64,000 nt of DNA. Source: Paenibacillus sp. FSL H3-0469. Its GTDB lineage: Bacteria; Bacillota; Bacilli; Paenibacillales; Paenibacillaceae. Within the stretch, counting starts at the first letter, position 1. Every line of letters begins with the position of its first letter. A model generated the notes under the pieces. The model ran no database searches. It was not told the origin of the DNA and saw nothing but the letters and a program-made list of their open reading frames with translations. The stretch covers positions 992,001 to 1,056,000 of the forward strand of contig NZ_CP150302.1 in the NCBI RefSeq assembly GCF_038051945.1, written 5' to 3'. This document shows, piece after piece, positions 32,886-40,774 of the stretch. A program made the position numbers and the translations under genes.

Positions 32886-33089
32886 AATGTAATCGGTTTT
32901 CCGACTACATTCCGCCTACGAACCATCCCAGTGCCCAATGTAATCGGTTTTCCGATTACATTCCGCCCACGGACCCTCCCAGTGCCCAATGTGGTCGGTT
33001 TTCCGACTATATTCCGCCTACGAACCCTCCTAGTGCCTAATGTAATCGGTTTTCCGACTATATTCCGCCTACGAACCCTCCTAGTGACT
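32886..33089. repeat. Palindrome array B, left part: four units, exact 51-bp period
   Basis: Units start at 32886, 32937, 32988 and 33039. Each core is AATGTAATCGG, loop TTTT, CCGACTACATT, followed by CCGCC(T/C)ACG(A/G)ACC and AGTGCC. Arm changes partly compensate: unit 2 has the perfect partner CCGATTACATT and unit 3 changes both arms. Unlike array A, the bases between cores are conserved. The fifth unit is broken by the IS3-family element. Confidence 0.9.
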
Positions 33090-33168
33090 ATGTCTCCACA
33101 GCCCCCTAATGAAGTTGGAGTCCTCCCCCACAAAAATGTAGACTAGAGATAGGAGGAGGAGGAACGGT

Positions 33169-33483
33169 ATGGGACACTTAACAGGAACAAGAGAGAAGGC
33201 AGCGCAAGAGGTGTTATCTGGCATTAAGGCGGCGGTGGTTGCCCGAAAGTATGGGGTGACTCCGTCCACGGTGAATCAGTGGGTGAGGGATTACCGGGAA
33301 GCCCATGGAGAACAAGATCATCCGTACCCCCAGGAGCAGGTAGAGGAACTGAAGCGCCTGGTAGAGGTCGAGCAGAAATATGAGAAGGCGGTCAAGATGC
33401 TCGGTGAAAAGGAGTTAGAGATTGAGATTCTGCGTGAACTGCTAAAAAAGCCAACCCCTGCTTATCCGAAAAAATCGAGGTAG
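33169..33483 (+). CDS. IS3-family transposase OrfA
   Basis: 104 residues: an HTH DNA-binding part (about 10-45, AAVVARKYGVTPSTVNQWVRDY) and a leucine-zipper-like coiled coil (about 60-93, VEELKRLVEVEQKYEKAV and ILRELLKK), the standard OrfA layout. GGAGGAGG lies upstream of the ATG. Near its end is the slippery run A-AAA-AAG (33444-33450). Shifting by -1 there continues in frame through to OrfB without a stop, giving a 417-residue OrfAB transposase. Intact. Confidence 0.92.
   Translation: MGHLTGTREKAAQEVLSGIKAAVVARKYGVTPSTVNQWVRDYREAHGEQDHPYPQEQVEELKRLVEVEQKYEKAVKMLGEKELEIEILRELLKKPTPAYPKKSR
33444..33450 (+). other. Programmed -1 frameshift site of the IS3 transposase
   Basis: CTA-AAA-AAG is read in the OrfA frame; the AAAAAAG heptamer is the usual IS3-family slippery sequence. 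After a -1 shift the frame runs ANPCLSEKIEVAEMFIKQG and joins OrfB directly. Confidence 0.75.
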
Positions 33484-33488
33484 CCGAG

Positions 33489-34421
33489 ATGTTCATTAAG
33501 CAGGGATATTCCGCAGCGTTGGTACTACGTCTCATCGGGCTCGCAGAGTCCACGTACTACGACCGTAAGAAACGCAAGTCACAGGATGCACAGGCCGTAC
33601 TCCAGGGGCGCGGAAGACCCGTACCCGGCTACTCTCTGACCGAGTCTGGAGCGAAAATTAGCGACGAGGAAATCCAGGAATGGCTGCTGGAATTAATCGC
33701 TGGAGAAGAGCACGTGTACGGATACAAACTGCTGGCCAAGTGCTTGTGGAACCAGCACCGTTTAAAGCTCAATCACAAGAAAAGTTACCGGCTGTGTCAG
33801 GCGCTGGATATCCTGCAGCCGCAGCGTCACAAGCGTTTTAAGCATCCCCGGAAGCTGCCGGAGAACCGGGTCATTACCGGAGCAGGCCAGCTCTGGCAGA
33901 TGGACATTAAGTACGGGTACGTGGCGGGCCGGGACCGGCATTTCTTTGTCCTGAGCATTATCGATGTGTTTACCCGTGTCATCGTCGGCTACCACCGCGG
34001 ATCGTCGTGTGAGGCCAAGCACGCCTGCCAGACGCTGGGACGCGCCATGGAGCAACACTGCGCCCCTGGCAGCGTACGCCCGGTGATCCGCACCGACAAC
34101 GGCCCACAGTTCGTCAGCCACCTGTTTGGCGACATGTGTGAAAGCTGGGAAATGACCCATGAACGCATTCCGCCTCGAACGCCGGATTTAAACGCTTTTA
34201 TTGAATCGTTCCACAGTAATATTGACCGGGATTTGTTCCGCAAAGAGGCATTCGACACGTTCGAAGAGGCCTATGAAGCGGTGGACCGGTACATGGACTT
34301 TTACAACAACCGCAGAATGCATACGAGCCTTCGGAACATGCCGCCAGCTACGTTTGCGGAGTGGGTCCTGACCCAAGAAGACCGCTCCCGCTTCTTCTGG
34401 CCGAGAGAAAAAGCGAAATAA
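33489..34421 (+). CDS. IS3-family transposase OrfB (DDE catalytic domain)
   Basis: 310 residues with an HTH_21-like segment (about 60-110, EEHVYGYKLLAKCLW) and an integrase/RNase H-fold core. The catalytic triad is visible as D in WQMDIKYGYV, D in VIRTDNGPQFV and E in LNAFIESFHSNIDRD, followed by YMDFYNNRRMHTSL. No internal stop is present, so the element may still be active. Probably made mainly as the OrfAB fusion by frameshifting. Confidence 0.93.
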   Translation: MFIKQGYSAALVLRLIGLAESTYYDRKKRKSQDAQAVLQGRGRPVPGYSLTESGAKISDEEIQEWLLELIAGEEHVYGYKLLAKCLWNQHRLKLNHKKSYRLCQALDILQPQRHKRFKHPRKLPENRVITGAGQLWQMDIKYGYVAGRDRHFFVLSIIDVFTRVIVGYHRGSSCEAKHACQTLGRAMEQHCAPGSVRPVIRTDNGPQFVSHLFGDMCESWEMTHERIPPRTPDLNAFIESFHSNIDRDLFRKEAFDTFEEAYEAVDRYMDFYNNRRMHTSLRNMPPATFAEWVLTQEDRSRFFWPREKAK

Positions 34422-34483
34422 AGAGCATATCTACGATAAGTACTGATTTGATACGGAGGACTCCGGGATAAGGGGGTCGCACC

Positions 34484-34670
34484 GATGTAATCGGTTTTCC
34501 GACTACATTCCGCCTACGAACCCTCCCAGTGCCTAATGTAATCGGTTTTCCGACTACATTCCGCCTACGAACCATCCCAGTGCCCAATGTAATCGGTTTT
34601 TCGATTACATTCCGCCCACGAACCATCCCAGTGCCCGATGTAATCGGTTTTCCGACTACATTCCGCTCCG
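34484..34670. repeat. Palindrome array B, right part: four units, exact 51-bp period
   Basis: Units start at 34484, 34535, 34586 and 34637, in the same sequence class and phase as 32886-33089. The last unit ends a few bases before the stop codon of the FAD-dependent oxidoreductase gene, whose 3' end therefore abuts the array. Confidence 0.9.
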
Positions 34671-34675
34671 CAGCT

Positions 34676-36016
34676 CTATAATACTACCCCATCCCGCTTC
34701 AGCTGCTCCTGCAACTGCGGGATATCGAGCGCCTGCGGCTTCACCCCTGCGGCCGCCGCGAGCGCCGCTGCCGTCCCGGCCGCCTGGCCTGTGGCCATGC
34801 AGCTTGGCGTCAGGCGGGTCGTGGCCAACGCTTCGTGCGAGGTCGAGATGCATCTGCCTGCAGCCAGCAGATTGGACACATTGGCGGATAGCAGACAGCC
34901 GTACGGAATGTCGTAAGCGCCGTCTCCGGCAATGAAGGAAGCCGTTACCCCCTTGCCGGACGGATCGTGAATGTCGATCGGGTAGCCGCTGCGGGCAATG
35001 ACATCACTGAACTTTCGGCCTTCTATGACATCTTCTTGGATCAGCTGGTAATAGCCTTTAATCCGCCGCGATTCGCGGATGCCGATCTGCGGTGCAACCG
35101 CTGAGATCGAGGCCCGTTCGAAGCCCGGAACGTCGCGCTTCAGAAACTCGGCCATGAGCAGCACCTGCTTGCGCCCCTCCTGCTCCGCCAAGGTCAGATC
35201 CTCCGCATTCGTTGCGTCCAGTCCCTGGACGCGGGTGCAGTTGATCAGCACCTCATCATCTGCCGGACCGGCAAAGAACAAGACCTGATCGCGGTTAATC
35301 GGCACCTCGGCCCGCTTCCATTGCGAGTAGAATCCGCTTACCCCGGTGAGCGGCAGGTCCGGCAGTTCAGCGATCGGCGTTTTGCTGTAGAACTCTTCGG
35401 GATGGCTGATCATATATGCTTTGACCTTGTGCAAATCAACGCCGCGCATTCTGAACTTCATCGTCATCGGCTGGGAACGGTTATCCCCCTCCCGGCCCTG
35501 CAGCGTTTCAGCCCCGGACAGCTTCGCTACATCGGCATCTCCGCTGCAATCCACGAAGATGCGCCCCGTTACAGGCGTACGCCCGGATTTATTGGTCACC
35601 ACGACATGTTCAATTGCGCCGTCACTGACCAGCACCTCATCCACAAAGCTGTGCAGAAGCAGCTTCACCCCAGCTTCATGCAGCATATCTGTAGCTACCA
35701 CTTGATAAATCTCAGGATGGTACGGCGTCAACGTATGCACGAAGCCTACCGTATCCCGGAGATGGCCCGGCGAACCACCGCTGGCCTGCAGCCGGTCTAC
35801 GATTTCCTGGGCGATGCCCTTGATCACCTGCTCGCCGCTATCGGTGTGAAAGGTCATCCAAGGATAGACCATAGCAGCGGTGGACATCCCGCCCACGAAC
35901 CCGTAACGTTCAATGAGCACGGTCTGTGCTCCCAGCCGTCCGGCGGCGATGGCCGCCGTGATTCCTGCCGGGCCGCCCCCCACGATAACGACATCTGCCT
36001 CTATTGCAGGATTCAT
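34676..36016 (-). CDS. FAD-dependent oxidoreductase, FAD_oxidored family
   Basis: 446 residues. N-terminal dinucleotide-binding motif VVIVGGGPAGITAAIAAGRLG (about 10-30), the Glu-Arg pair LIERYGFVGGMS, FVDCSGDADVAKLSGA in the middle and the C-terminal FAD contact NLLAAGRCISTSHEALATTR with ATGQAAGTAAAL. This family of flavoenzymes often sits in carbohydrate or organic-acid catabolic clusters, but few have known substrates. It is the last gene of the ABC/TIM-barrel cluster, 25 bases after the second permease, so it probably oxidises the imported compound or a derivative. No signal peptide. Confidence 0.85.
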   Translation of the reverse strand: MNPAIEADVVIVGGGPAGITAAIAAGRLGAQTVLIERYGFVGGMSTAAMVYPWMTFHTDSGEQVIKGIAQEIVDRLQASGGSPGHLRDTVGFVHTLTPYHPEIYQVVATDMLHEAGVKLLLHSFVDEVLVSDGAIEHVVVTNKSGRTPVTGRIFVDCSGDADVAKLSGAETLQGREGDNRSQPMTMKFRMRGVDLHKVKAYMISHPEEFYSKTPIAELPDLPLTGVSGFYSQWKRAEVPINRDQVLFFAGPADDEVLINCTRVQGLDATNAEDLTLAEQEGRKQVLLMAEFLKRDVPGFERASISAVAPQIGIRESRRIKGYYQLIQEDVIEGRKFSDVIARSGYPIDIHDPSGKGVTASFIAGDGAYDIPYGCLLSANVSNLLAAGRCISTSHEALATTRLTPSCMATGQAAGTAAALAAAAGVKPQALDIPQLQEQLKRDGVVL

Positions 36017-36041
36017 ATCATCTACTCCTTTTCGGTGTGTG

Positions 36042-36890
36042 CTATTCCTTCAGCCCTGTCATGGCTACGCCCTCGATGAACCGCTTCTGCGCCATGAAGA
36101 AGACGATCAGCAGCGGCACGGTTGCCATGACGGTGGCGCTCATCAGATAATGCCAGGAAGTGCCCACTTCATCTGTAAACAACGATAATCCCAGCGGCAA
36201 AGTCATCAGCTCACGCGTATTAATGAAAATAAGCGGGTCGAAGAACTCATTCCAGATGGACACGAACGTGAAGATCGTCAGTGTCGCCATGCCGGGACGG
36301 GCAATCGGCAGCATAATTGTCCAGTAAATGCGGAACCGGCTGCAGCCGTCGATCATCGCCGCCTCCTCAAGCTCCGTGGGTACAGTAATGAAGAATTGCC
36401 GCATGACGAAGATTCCGAACACGCCGCTTGCGCCGAAGATCGGCAGCAGAATCAGCGGCAGATGCGTATCAATCCAGCCCAGGTCACGCATGAACAGGAA
36501 CATCGGGATCGCCGTCACTTCATGCGGAATCATCATGGCGCTGAGCAGCACCAGAAACACGGCATTTCTTCCGGTAAAGGGAATTTTGGCAAATGCATAA
36601 CCAGCCAGCGAAGCGAAAAACACGGTTCCCGCCACGACGACAAACGAAATGTAGACGCTGTTAAAATAGAAGCGGTGAAACGGGATCAGCGTAAAGACAT
36701 CCACATAATTCTGAAACTGGAATACCGGCGGAATCAGCTGCGGCGGGTAGGTGAAAATATCCTGCGGCCGTTTGAAGGAAGTGGACAGCATCCACAGGAA
36801 CGGAACAAGCATAATCAGCGATACCGCCGTTAATGCGGCATACACTCCTGCTACTGACAGCCTTTTGCTGGTGTTAGGCGTCGCCTTCAT
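36042..36890 (-). CDS. Carbohydrate ABC transporter permease, MalG type
   Basis: 282 residues, six spans, with the EAA-loop ELEEAAMIDGCSRFRIYWTIMLPIARPG region that contacts the ATPase. N-terminal MKATPNTSKRLSVAG lacks a signal peptide, as expected. GAGGTGG lies seven bases before the ATG, inside the end of the previous permease gene (17-base overlap). It forms the membrane channel with the MalF-type partner. No ATPase gene is in the cluster; such systems in Paenibacillus usually share a general MsmX-like ATPase encoded elsewhere. Confidence 0.9.
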   Translation of the reverse strand: MKATPNTSKRLSVAGVYAALTAVSLIMLVPFLWMLSTSFKRPQDIFTYPPQLIPPVFQFQNYVDVFTLIPFHRFYFNSVYISFVVVAGTVFFASLAGYAFAKIPFTGRNAVFLVLLSAMMIPHEVTAIPMFLFMRDLGWIDTHLPLILLPIFGASGVFGIFVMRQFFITVPTELEEAAMIDGCSRFRIYWTIMLPIARPGMATLTIFTFVSIWNEFFDPLIFINTRELMTLPLGLSLFTDEVGTSWHYLMSATVMATVPLLIVFFMAQKRFIEGVAMTGLKE

Positions 36891-37788
36891 TGAATACCCA
36901 CCTCTTTCGCAGCTGCCACTGCAGCAGAGTCAAGATCAACACGACAAAGAACAACACAAATGCCAGCGCCGAAGCGTAGCCCATCTGGAACAGCTTGAAC
37001 GCTTTTTCCCAGATGTAATAGACCAGCACCTTGGTGCTGTTACTCGGTCCGCCCTGGGTCATGACATAGATCTGGCCGAACACCTTCAGCGAGCCGATTA
37101 CGGTCATCACCACGGTCAGAAATACGGTGGGCGTAATCATAGGCAGGGTCACGTTGAAAAAGGTTTTGGTCTTGCCTGCCCCGTCCAGCTCAGCTGCCTC
37201 GTACAATGAACGCGATACCTGCTGGATCGCAGCGATGAAGAGCACCATGTTCAGCCCCACGTTCTTTAGCACACTTGTCACAATAACGGCTGGCATCGCC
37301 AGCCTCTCGTCATACAACCAGGCGGCCCCTTTAATGTTGAACAGCATCAGCAGCTGATTGATCAGCCCGGAATCGGTGGCGAACATATACTTCCAGACGA
37401 TGGACCATACGATCAGCGAAGTCATCACGGGAACGAAGATCGCGGTGCGGAAGACGCCGATGCCCTTCAAGCTTCTGGATAACAGCAGCGCCAGCATCAG
37501 AGCCAGCACAATGTTAAACGGCACCAGACCCAGCGTGAAATAAGCCGTGTTGCCGAAGACCTTCCAGAACAGCGGGTCCACCGCAATATCCTTGTAATTA
37601 TCCAGACCGACGAACCGGTGCTCACCAAGCAGCGGCCAGTCATTTAGGCTCATATAGAGCGCTTTCCCCATCGGAAATAACAATAATAACGTGAAACCAA
37701 GCAGCATTGGCGATATAAAAAGCCATCCGGTCACCTGTGCCTCGCGGGCAAGCGGACCCTTGTTTCGTCTCTTGACCTTTCTGTTCAT
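36874..37788 (-). CDS. Carbohydrate ABC transporter permease, MalF type
   Basis: 304 residues from the ATG giving MNRKVKRRNKG; a GTG four codons upstream is possible but sits too close to the GGGGGG run. Six spans, with the EAA-loop SLYEAAELDGAGKTKTFFNVTLPMI and the VIGSLKVFGQIYVMTQGGP segment typical of MalF/UgpA-type permeases. It follows the TIM-barrel gene and overlaps the MalG-type gene. Confidence 0.9.
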   Translation of the reverse strand: MNRKVKRRNKGPLAREAQVTGWLFISPMLLGFTLLLLFPMGKALYMSLNDWPLLGEHRFVGLDNYKDIAVDPLFWKVFGNTAYFTLGLVPFNIVLALMLALLLSRSLKGIGVFRTAIFVPVMTSLIVWSIVWKYMFATDSGLINQLLMLFNIKGAAWLYDERLAMPAVIVTSVLKNVGLNMVLFIAAIQQVSRSLYEAAELDGAGKTKTFFNVTLPMITPTVFLTVVMTVIGSLKVFGQIYVMTQGGPSNSTKVLVYYIWEKAFKLFQMGYASALAFVLFFVVLILTLLQWQLRKRWVFNEGDA

Positions 37789-37807
37789 GCCGGAATTCAC
37801 CGCCCCC

Positions 37808-38500
37808 CTAGCTCAATTTGTCTATTGCACCACGGAACGAGCTAACCGCACGCCGCAGCTCATCTTCTGTCTTGCCCGTCACCACCGCACCTAACATGAT
37901 CGCCTTCACTCCGGCACGCTGCAAGGCAGGAACATCTCCCTCTACCAGCTTGCGCTGGGAAGGCACCAGCACGGGAAGACCGGAATGGTCAGCCAGATAC
38001 CGGTATTTCAGCAGGTCTGCGAAGCTGAGGGCCGTACCGTATTCGCTGCCAGGCACAATGGAAGCTTCAAGCGCCGTGATCCCGAATTGCGCCCCCGCCT
38101 GAACCTGACTGAGATCATAGGTGTCATTAATGGCAAAGGTCCGGTCCAATCCATGGTCCTCCAGCATAAAGGATGGCAGATGATGGGCATAGATCGAATA
38201 GAAATCGAACCCGAGCGGAGCAAGCCGCCTGATCTCTTCTTCCGCCACACCCTCTAAGCTGCCGGAGGGCACTACCCCAAAGGGACCGTCAAAGGCAGAC
38301 CGGATGTCACTAAAAATATCCTCATAGCTGTCAAGCGGACCGAAATGAGTACCACTGGCCCGGTGGCCGACATTAAAATGAACCTTCAAAGCATCCGCGC
38401 CTTCCTCAAGCGCTGCCTTCGCCAGTCTTACATCATTGGCAGGAAGGCTGATGATCAAGGACAGGGCGTTTTGCTCCAATCTTTGCTTCAATTTACCCAT
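37808..38500 (-). CDS. Predicted TIM-barrel protein of unknown function
   Basis: 230 residues, with repeating beta/alpha pattern and phosphate-barrel flavour: LSLIISLPANDVRLAKAALEEGADALKVHFN at the start, FGVVPSGS, FDFYSIYAHHLPSF, ITALEASIVPGSEYG, LPVLVPSQRKL and VKAIMLGAVVTGK at the end. The overall shape recalls ribulose-phosphate-binding barrels such as KDPG aldolase or NanE-type epimerases, but key residues of neither family are clear. AGGGAG lies nine bases upstream of the ATG. Placed between the binding protein and the permeases, it likely acts on the imported substrate. Function not assigned. Confidence 0.72.
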   Translation of the reverse strand: MGKLKQRLEQNALSLIISLPANDVRLAKAALEEGADALKVHFNVGHRASGTHFGPLDSYEDIFSDIRSAFDGPFGVVPSGSLEGVAEEEIRRLAPLGFDFYSIYAHHLPSFMLEDHGLDRTFAINDTYDLSQVQAGAQFGITALEASIVPGSEYGTALSFADLLKYRYLADHSGLPVLVPSQRKLVEGDVPALQRAGVKAIMLGAVVTGKTEDELRRAVSSFRGAIDKLS

Positions 38501-38586
38501 TGTATTTCGCTCCCTGTTTCGGGCAGTCCGTCAAGCCGGACGCTGCTCTCTGCTGAACGCCGGTTGACGGTCCCTTGCCCGGAGTC

Positions 38587-39876
38587 TTATTTCAAAATAG
38601 CCTCGACATCAGTCTGCATCTTCGCCATATTGTCCTTGGCGGACGCCGATTGGCCGAACAGGCGGTCAAAGCCTTGCAGCACAGCATTGTCGATATCCTG
38701 CCAGCGGATGTGGCCCGGAATGATGCGCGCCTTCGGCATTTCATCGATAACAGCTTGCACGATGTGCTCGGCTGGCGGGTTGTTCGGCTGATTCAGGAAC
38801 GCATCGGAACTCAGCACCGATGTACGCGGCGGCACGAAATAAGTGGATGTCGCTTCGATCCCCGACTGGCTGGCGAACAGTTTGAGCAGCTTTTTGGCTT
38901 CCTCCGGATGCTTGCTGTCCTTGAACAGCGTATAGCCTGCTTGACCCAGCATCGGAACACTGCCTGCGGAGCCGGACGGCATCGGCGCAATGCTCCATTC
39001 AAATCCTGTAATCTCACGCGCTTTCGAGACATAGCTGTAGTTGTCGAAGAACATGCCCAGATTCCCTGCATCGAAGCTAATCTGTTCGCCTGCTTTCGGG
39101 TGGGATTCGTCCTCATACATCATCCGCTCCAGCAGCTCCATGGTCTCCACGCCATACTGGTCATTCCAGGTGAACGCGGTCAGATCCTCATTGAACGGGC
39201 CGCTTCCATAAGACCACGAGTACGAGGACAGAATGGCCCAGGTCTTCCAGTCACGGAAGAAGTTCGCGCCATACACCCGCCCCCCAGCATCTTTGACAGC
39301 AATCGCTTTGGCCGATTCCTCAAAGGTCTTCCAGGTCCATTTCCCTGCGGAAGCCAGCGTATTCGGGTCCGTCAGATTCGCCTTGTCGAACAGCGTCTTG
39401 TTGTAGAACATGACCACCGGCGGTGTCGAGAACGGCAGGCCCAGCAATTGATCCCCGTCCCGGAACAAATCTAGCGTGCTCGGAATATAATCGTCCAGGT
39501 TAAAGGAAGCATCGTCCTTGAAGGAGGAGACATCCGCCAGAATGCCGTTGGCCTTGAACTGCGGGATCATCCGCTCCGAGACCCAGGCGATATCCGGAAG
39601 GGATTTCCCTGCGGCCAGCACGGATATTTTCTGCTGATAATCCGTGAATGGCACCGAATCCATAGTCACCTTAATGCCCGGATTGTCTGCTTCAAATTGG
39701 CTGATCAGCTTGTTGTACACATCCATATGCCCTTGATTGCCCCACATTAGAAACTTTAACTCCACATCTTCCTGTTTCCCGGGACTCTCGGCATTTCCGC
39801 TTGCTGCGGGCTTGGCACAACCTGCCGTCAAGCCCAGCAGCATGGCTGAAAGAAGCACTGCTCCTGCTTTTTTCAT
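38587..39876 (-). CDS. Extracellular sugar-type solute-binding lipoprotein
   Basis: 429 residues. The start at MKKAGAVLL has AAAGGGGG seven bases upstream; another ATG two codons earlier is too close to that site. Signal peptide with lipobox LLGLTAGCAKP, then an SBP_bac_1 fold with VELKFLMWGNQGHMDVYNKL, ADNPGIKVTMDSVPFTDYQQ and GLPFSTPPVVMFYNKTLFDK. It captures a sugar or sugar-like solute for the two permeases encoded downstream. It is the first gene after the YesMN pair and probably the regulated target of YesN. Confidence 0.9.
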   Translation of the reverse strand: MKKAGAVLLSAMLLGLTAGCAKPAASGNAESPGKQEDVELKFLMWGNQGHMDVYNKLISQFEADNPGIKVTMDSVPFTDYQQKISVLAAGKSLPDIAWVSERMIPQFKANGILADVSSFKDDASFNLDDYIPSTLDLFRDGDQLLGLPFSTPPVVMFYNKTLFDKANLTDPNTLASAGKWTWKTFEESAKAIAVKDAGGRVYGANFFRDWKTWAILSSYSWSYGSGPFNEDLTAFTWNDQYGVETMELLERMMYEDESHPKAGEQISFDAGNLGMFFDNYSYVSKAREITGFEWSIAPMPSGSAGSVPMLGQAGYTLFKDSKHPEEAKKLLKLFASQSGIEATSTYFVPPRTSVLSSDAFLNQPNNPPAEHIVQAVIDEMPKARIIPGHIRWQDIDNAVLQGFDRLFGQSASAKDNMAKMQTDVEAILK

Positions 39877-39916
39877 GAACATCCCCCTTTGATATGTTAG
39901 TTTTAATGACTCTTTT

Positions 39917-40003
39917 AGTATAAAGGAGACGTATTCGGTGTAGAAATCATCCAAAATACAGGAATGGTTCGTTATATTTATGTTTTACGTTAGATTAACT
40001 AAC
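39917..40003 (-). promoter_or_regulatory. Possible activated promoter of the ABC cluster
   Basis: A TATACT -10 (39922-39917) has only a poor -35, as expected of an activator-dependent promoter. Upstream is the dyad GTTAG-ATTAA-CTAAC (39989-40003), and a similar GTTAG-containing element lies near 39898. YesN binding here is inference. Confidence 0.35.
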
Positions 40004-40006
40004 ACT

Positions 40007-40774
40007 TCATTCTTGATTATTAAATTGATTACGGTATTCTCCCCCCGTCATCCCCGTCTGCTGCTTGAACACCAGCATGAAATGCTTCGGGCTTTGATGG
40101 CCGGATAACCGGGCCACATCATATATTTTGAGCTGGGTATGGCTGAGCAGCCATTTCGCACGTTCCATCCGGGAATCGGTTACATAGTCTGAATAATTGC
40201 AGCCCGCCTCTCCCTTGAACAGCTGGCTCAGATACGTAGCGTTCAGATTGACATGGGAAGCTACCGTCTGCAGCCGCAGATCACCGTCAATATGCAGTCT
40301 GACATATTCCTTAACATCCCGTATGATCTTGCGTGTATCTCCTCCGCTGTCCACCCGCAGCGGGCCTGGCGTCTGTTCCAGGGAAGTTATGCCATGACGC
40401 TTATCGAGCAGCAGCCGTGCTTTTTCCATCACGCTAACCAGCTCATGGCGTTCTACGGGCTTTAACAGGTAATGAAGAACTCCGTATTCTATGGCTTTTT
40501 GGGCATATTCAAATTCGCCGTATCCGCTCACAATGATGACCAGCAGCCCGGGATACATCGACTTCACCTTCCCGGCCAGCGCCAGTCCGTCCATTTCCTT
40601 CATGCGGATATCGGTAATCATTACGTCCGGCAGCTCGGACTTTAAGTACAGGAGCGCCTCCCGTCCGCCCGGCATTTCAGCGGTCACCTCGAAAAAGGGC
40701 GCCGACCTGCTAATTAGCTCGCGCATCCCTTGTCTAATCACGATCTCGTCCTCTACGAGCAGCACTTTATACAT
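40007..40774 (-). CDS. YesN-type response regulator (receiver plus AraC HTH)
   Basis: 255 residues. Receiver domain (about 1-120) with LLVEDEIVIRQGMRE, phosphorylated Asp in LPDVMITDIRMKEMDGL, and LLVIIVSGYGEFEYAQKAI. C-terminal AraC-type double HTH (about 150-250) with VASHVNLNATYLSQLFKGEA and YDVARLSGHQSPKHFMLVFK. It overlaps the kinase gene by eight bases. It very likely activates the adjacent ABC/TIM-barrel/FAD cluster in response to an extracellular sugar detected by the kinase or the binding protein. Confidence 0.92.
   Translation of the reverse strand: MYKVLLVEDEIVIRQGMRELISRSAPFFEVTAEMPGGREALLYLKSELPDVMITDIRMKEMDGLALAGKVKSMYPGLLVIIVSGYGEFEYAQKAIEYGVLHYLLKPVERHELVSVMEKARLLLDKRHGITSLEQTPGPLRVDSGGDTRKIIRDVKEYVRLHIDGDLRLQTVASHVNLNATYLSQLFKGEAGCNYSDYVTDSRMERAKWLLSHTQLKIYDVARLSGHQSPKHFMLVFKQQTGMTGGEYRNQFNNQE

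Larger units (their letters stand above)
33090..34483 (+). mobile_element. IS3-family insertion sequence inside palindrome array B
   Basis: The element carries orfA and orfB of an IS3-family transposase. The flanking array keeps its 51-bp phase: the fifth unit would start at 33090 and the next is found at 34484, so 1,394 bases (element plus any target duplication) were inserted. GGAGTCCTCC (33117-33126) and its complement GGAGGACTCC (34455-34464) lie near the two ends, with less regular outer parts. The exact termini and duplication could not be fixed by eye. Confidence 0.85.
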
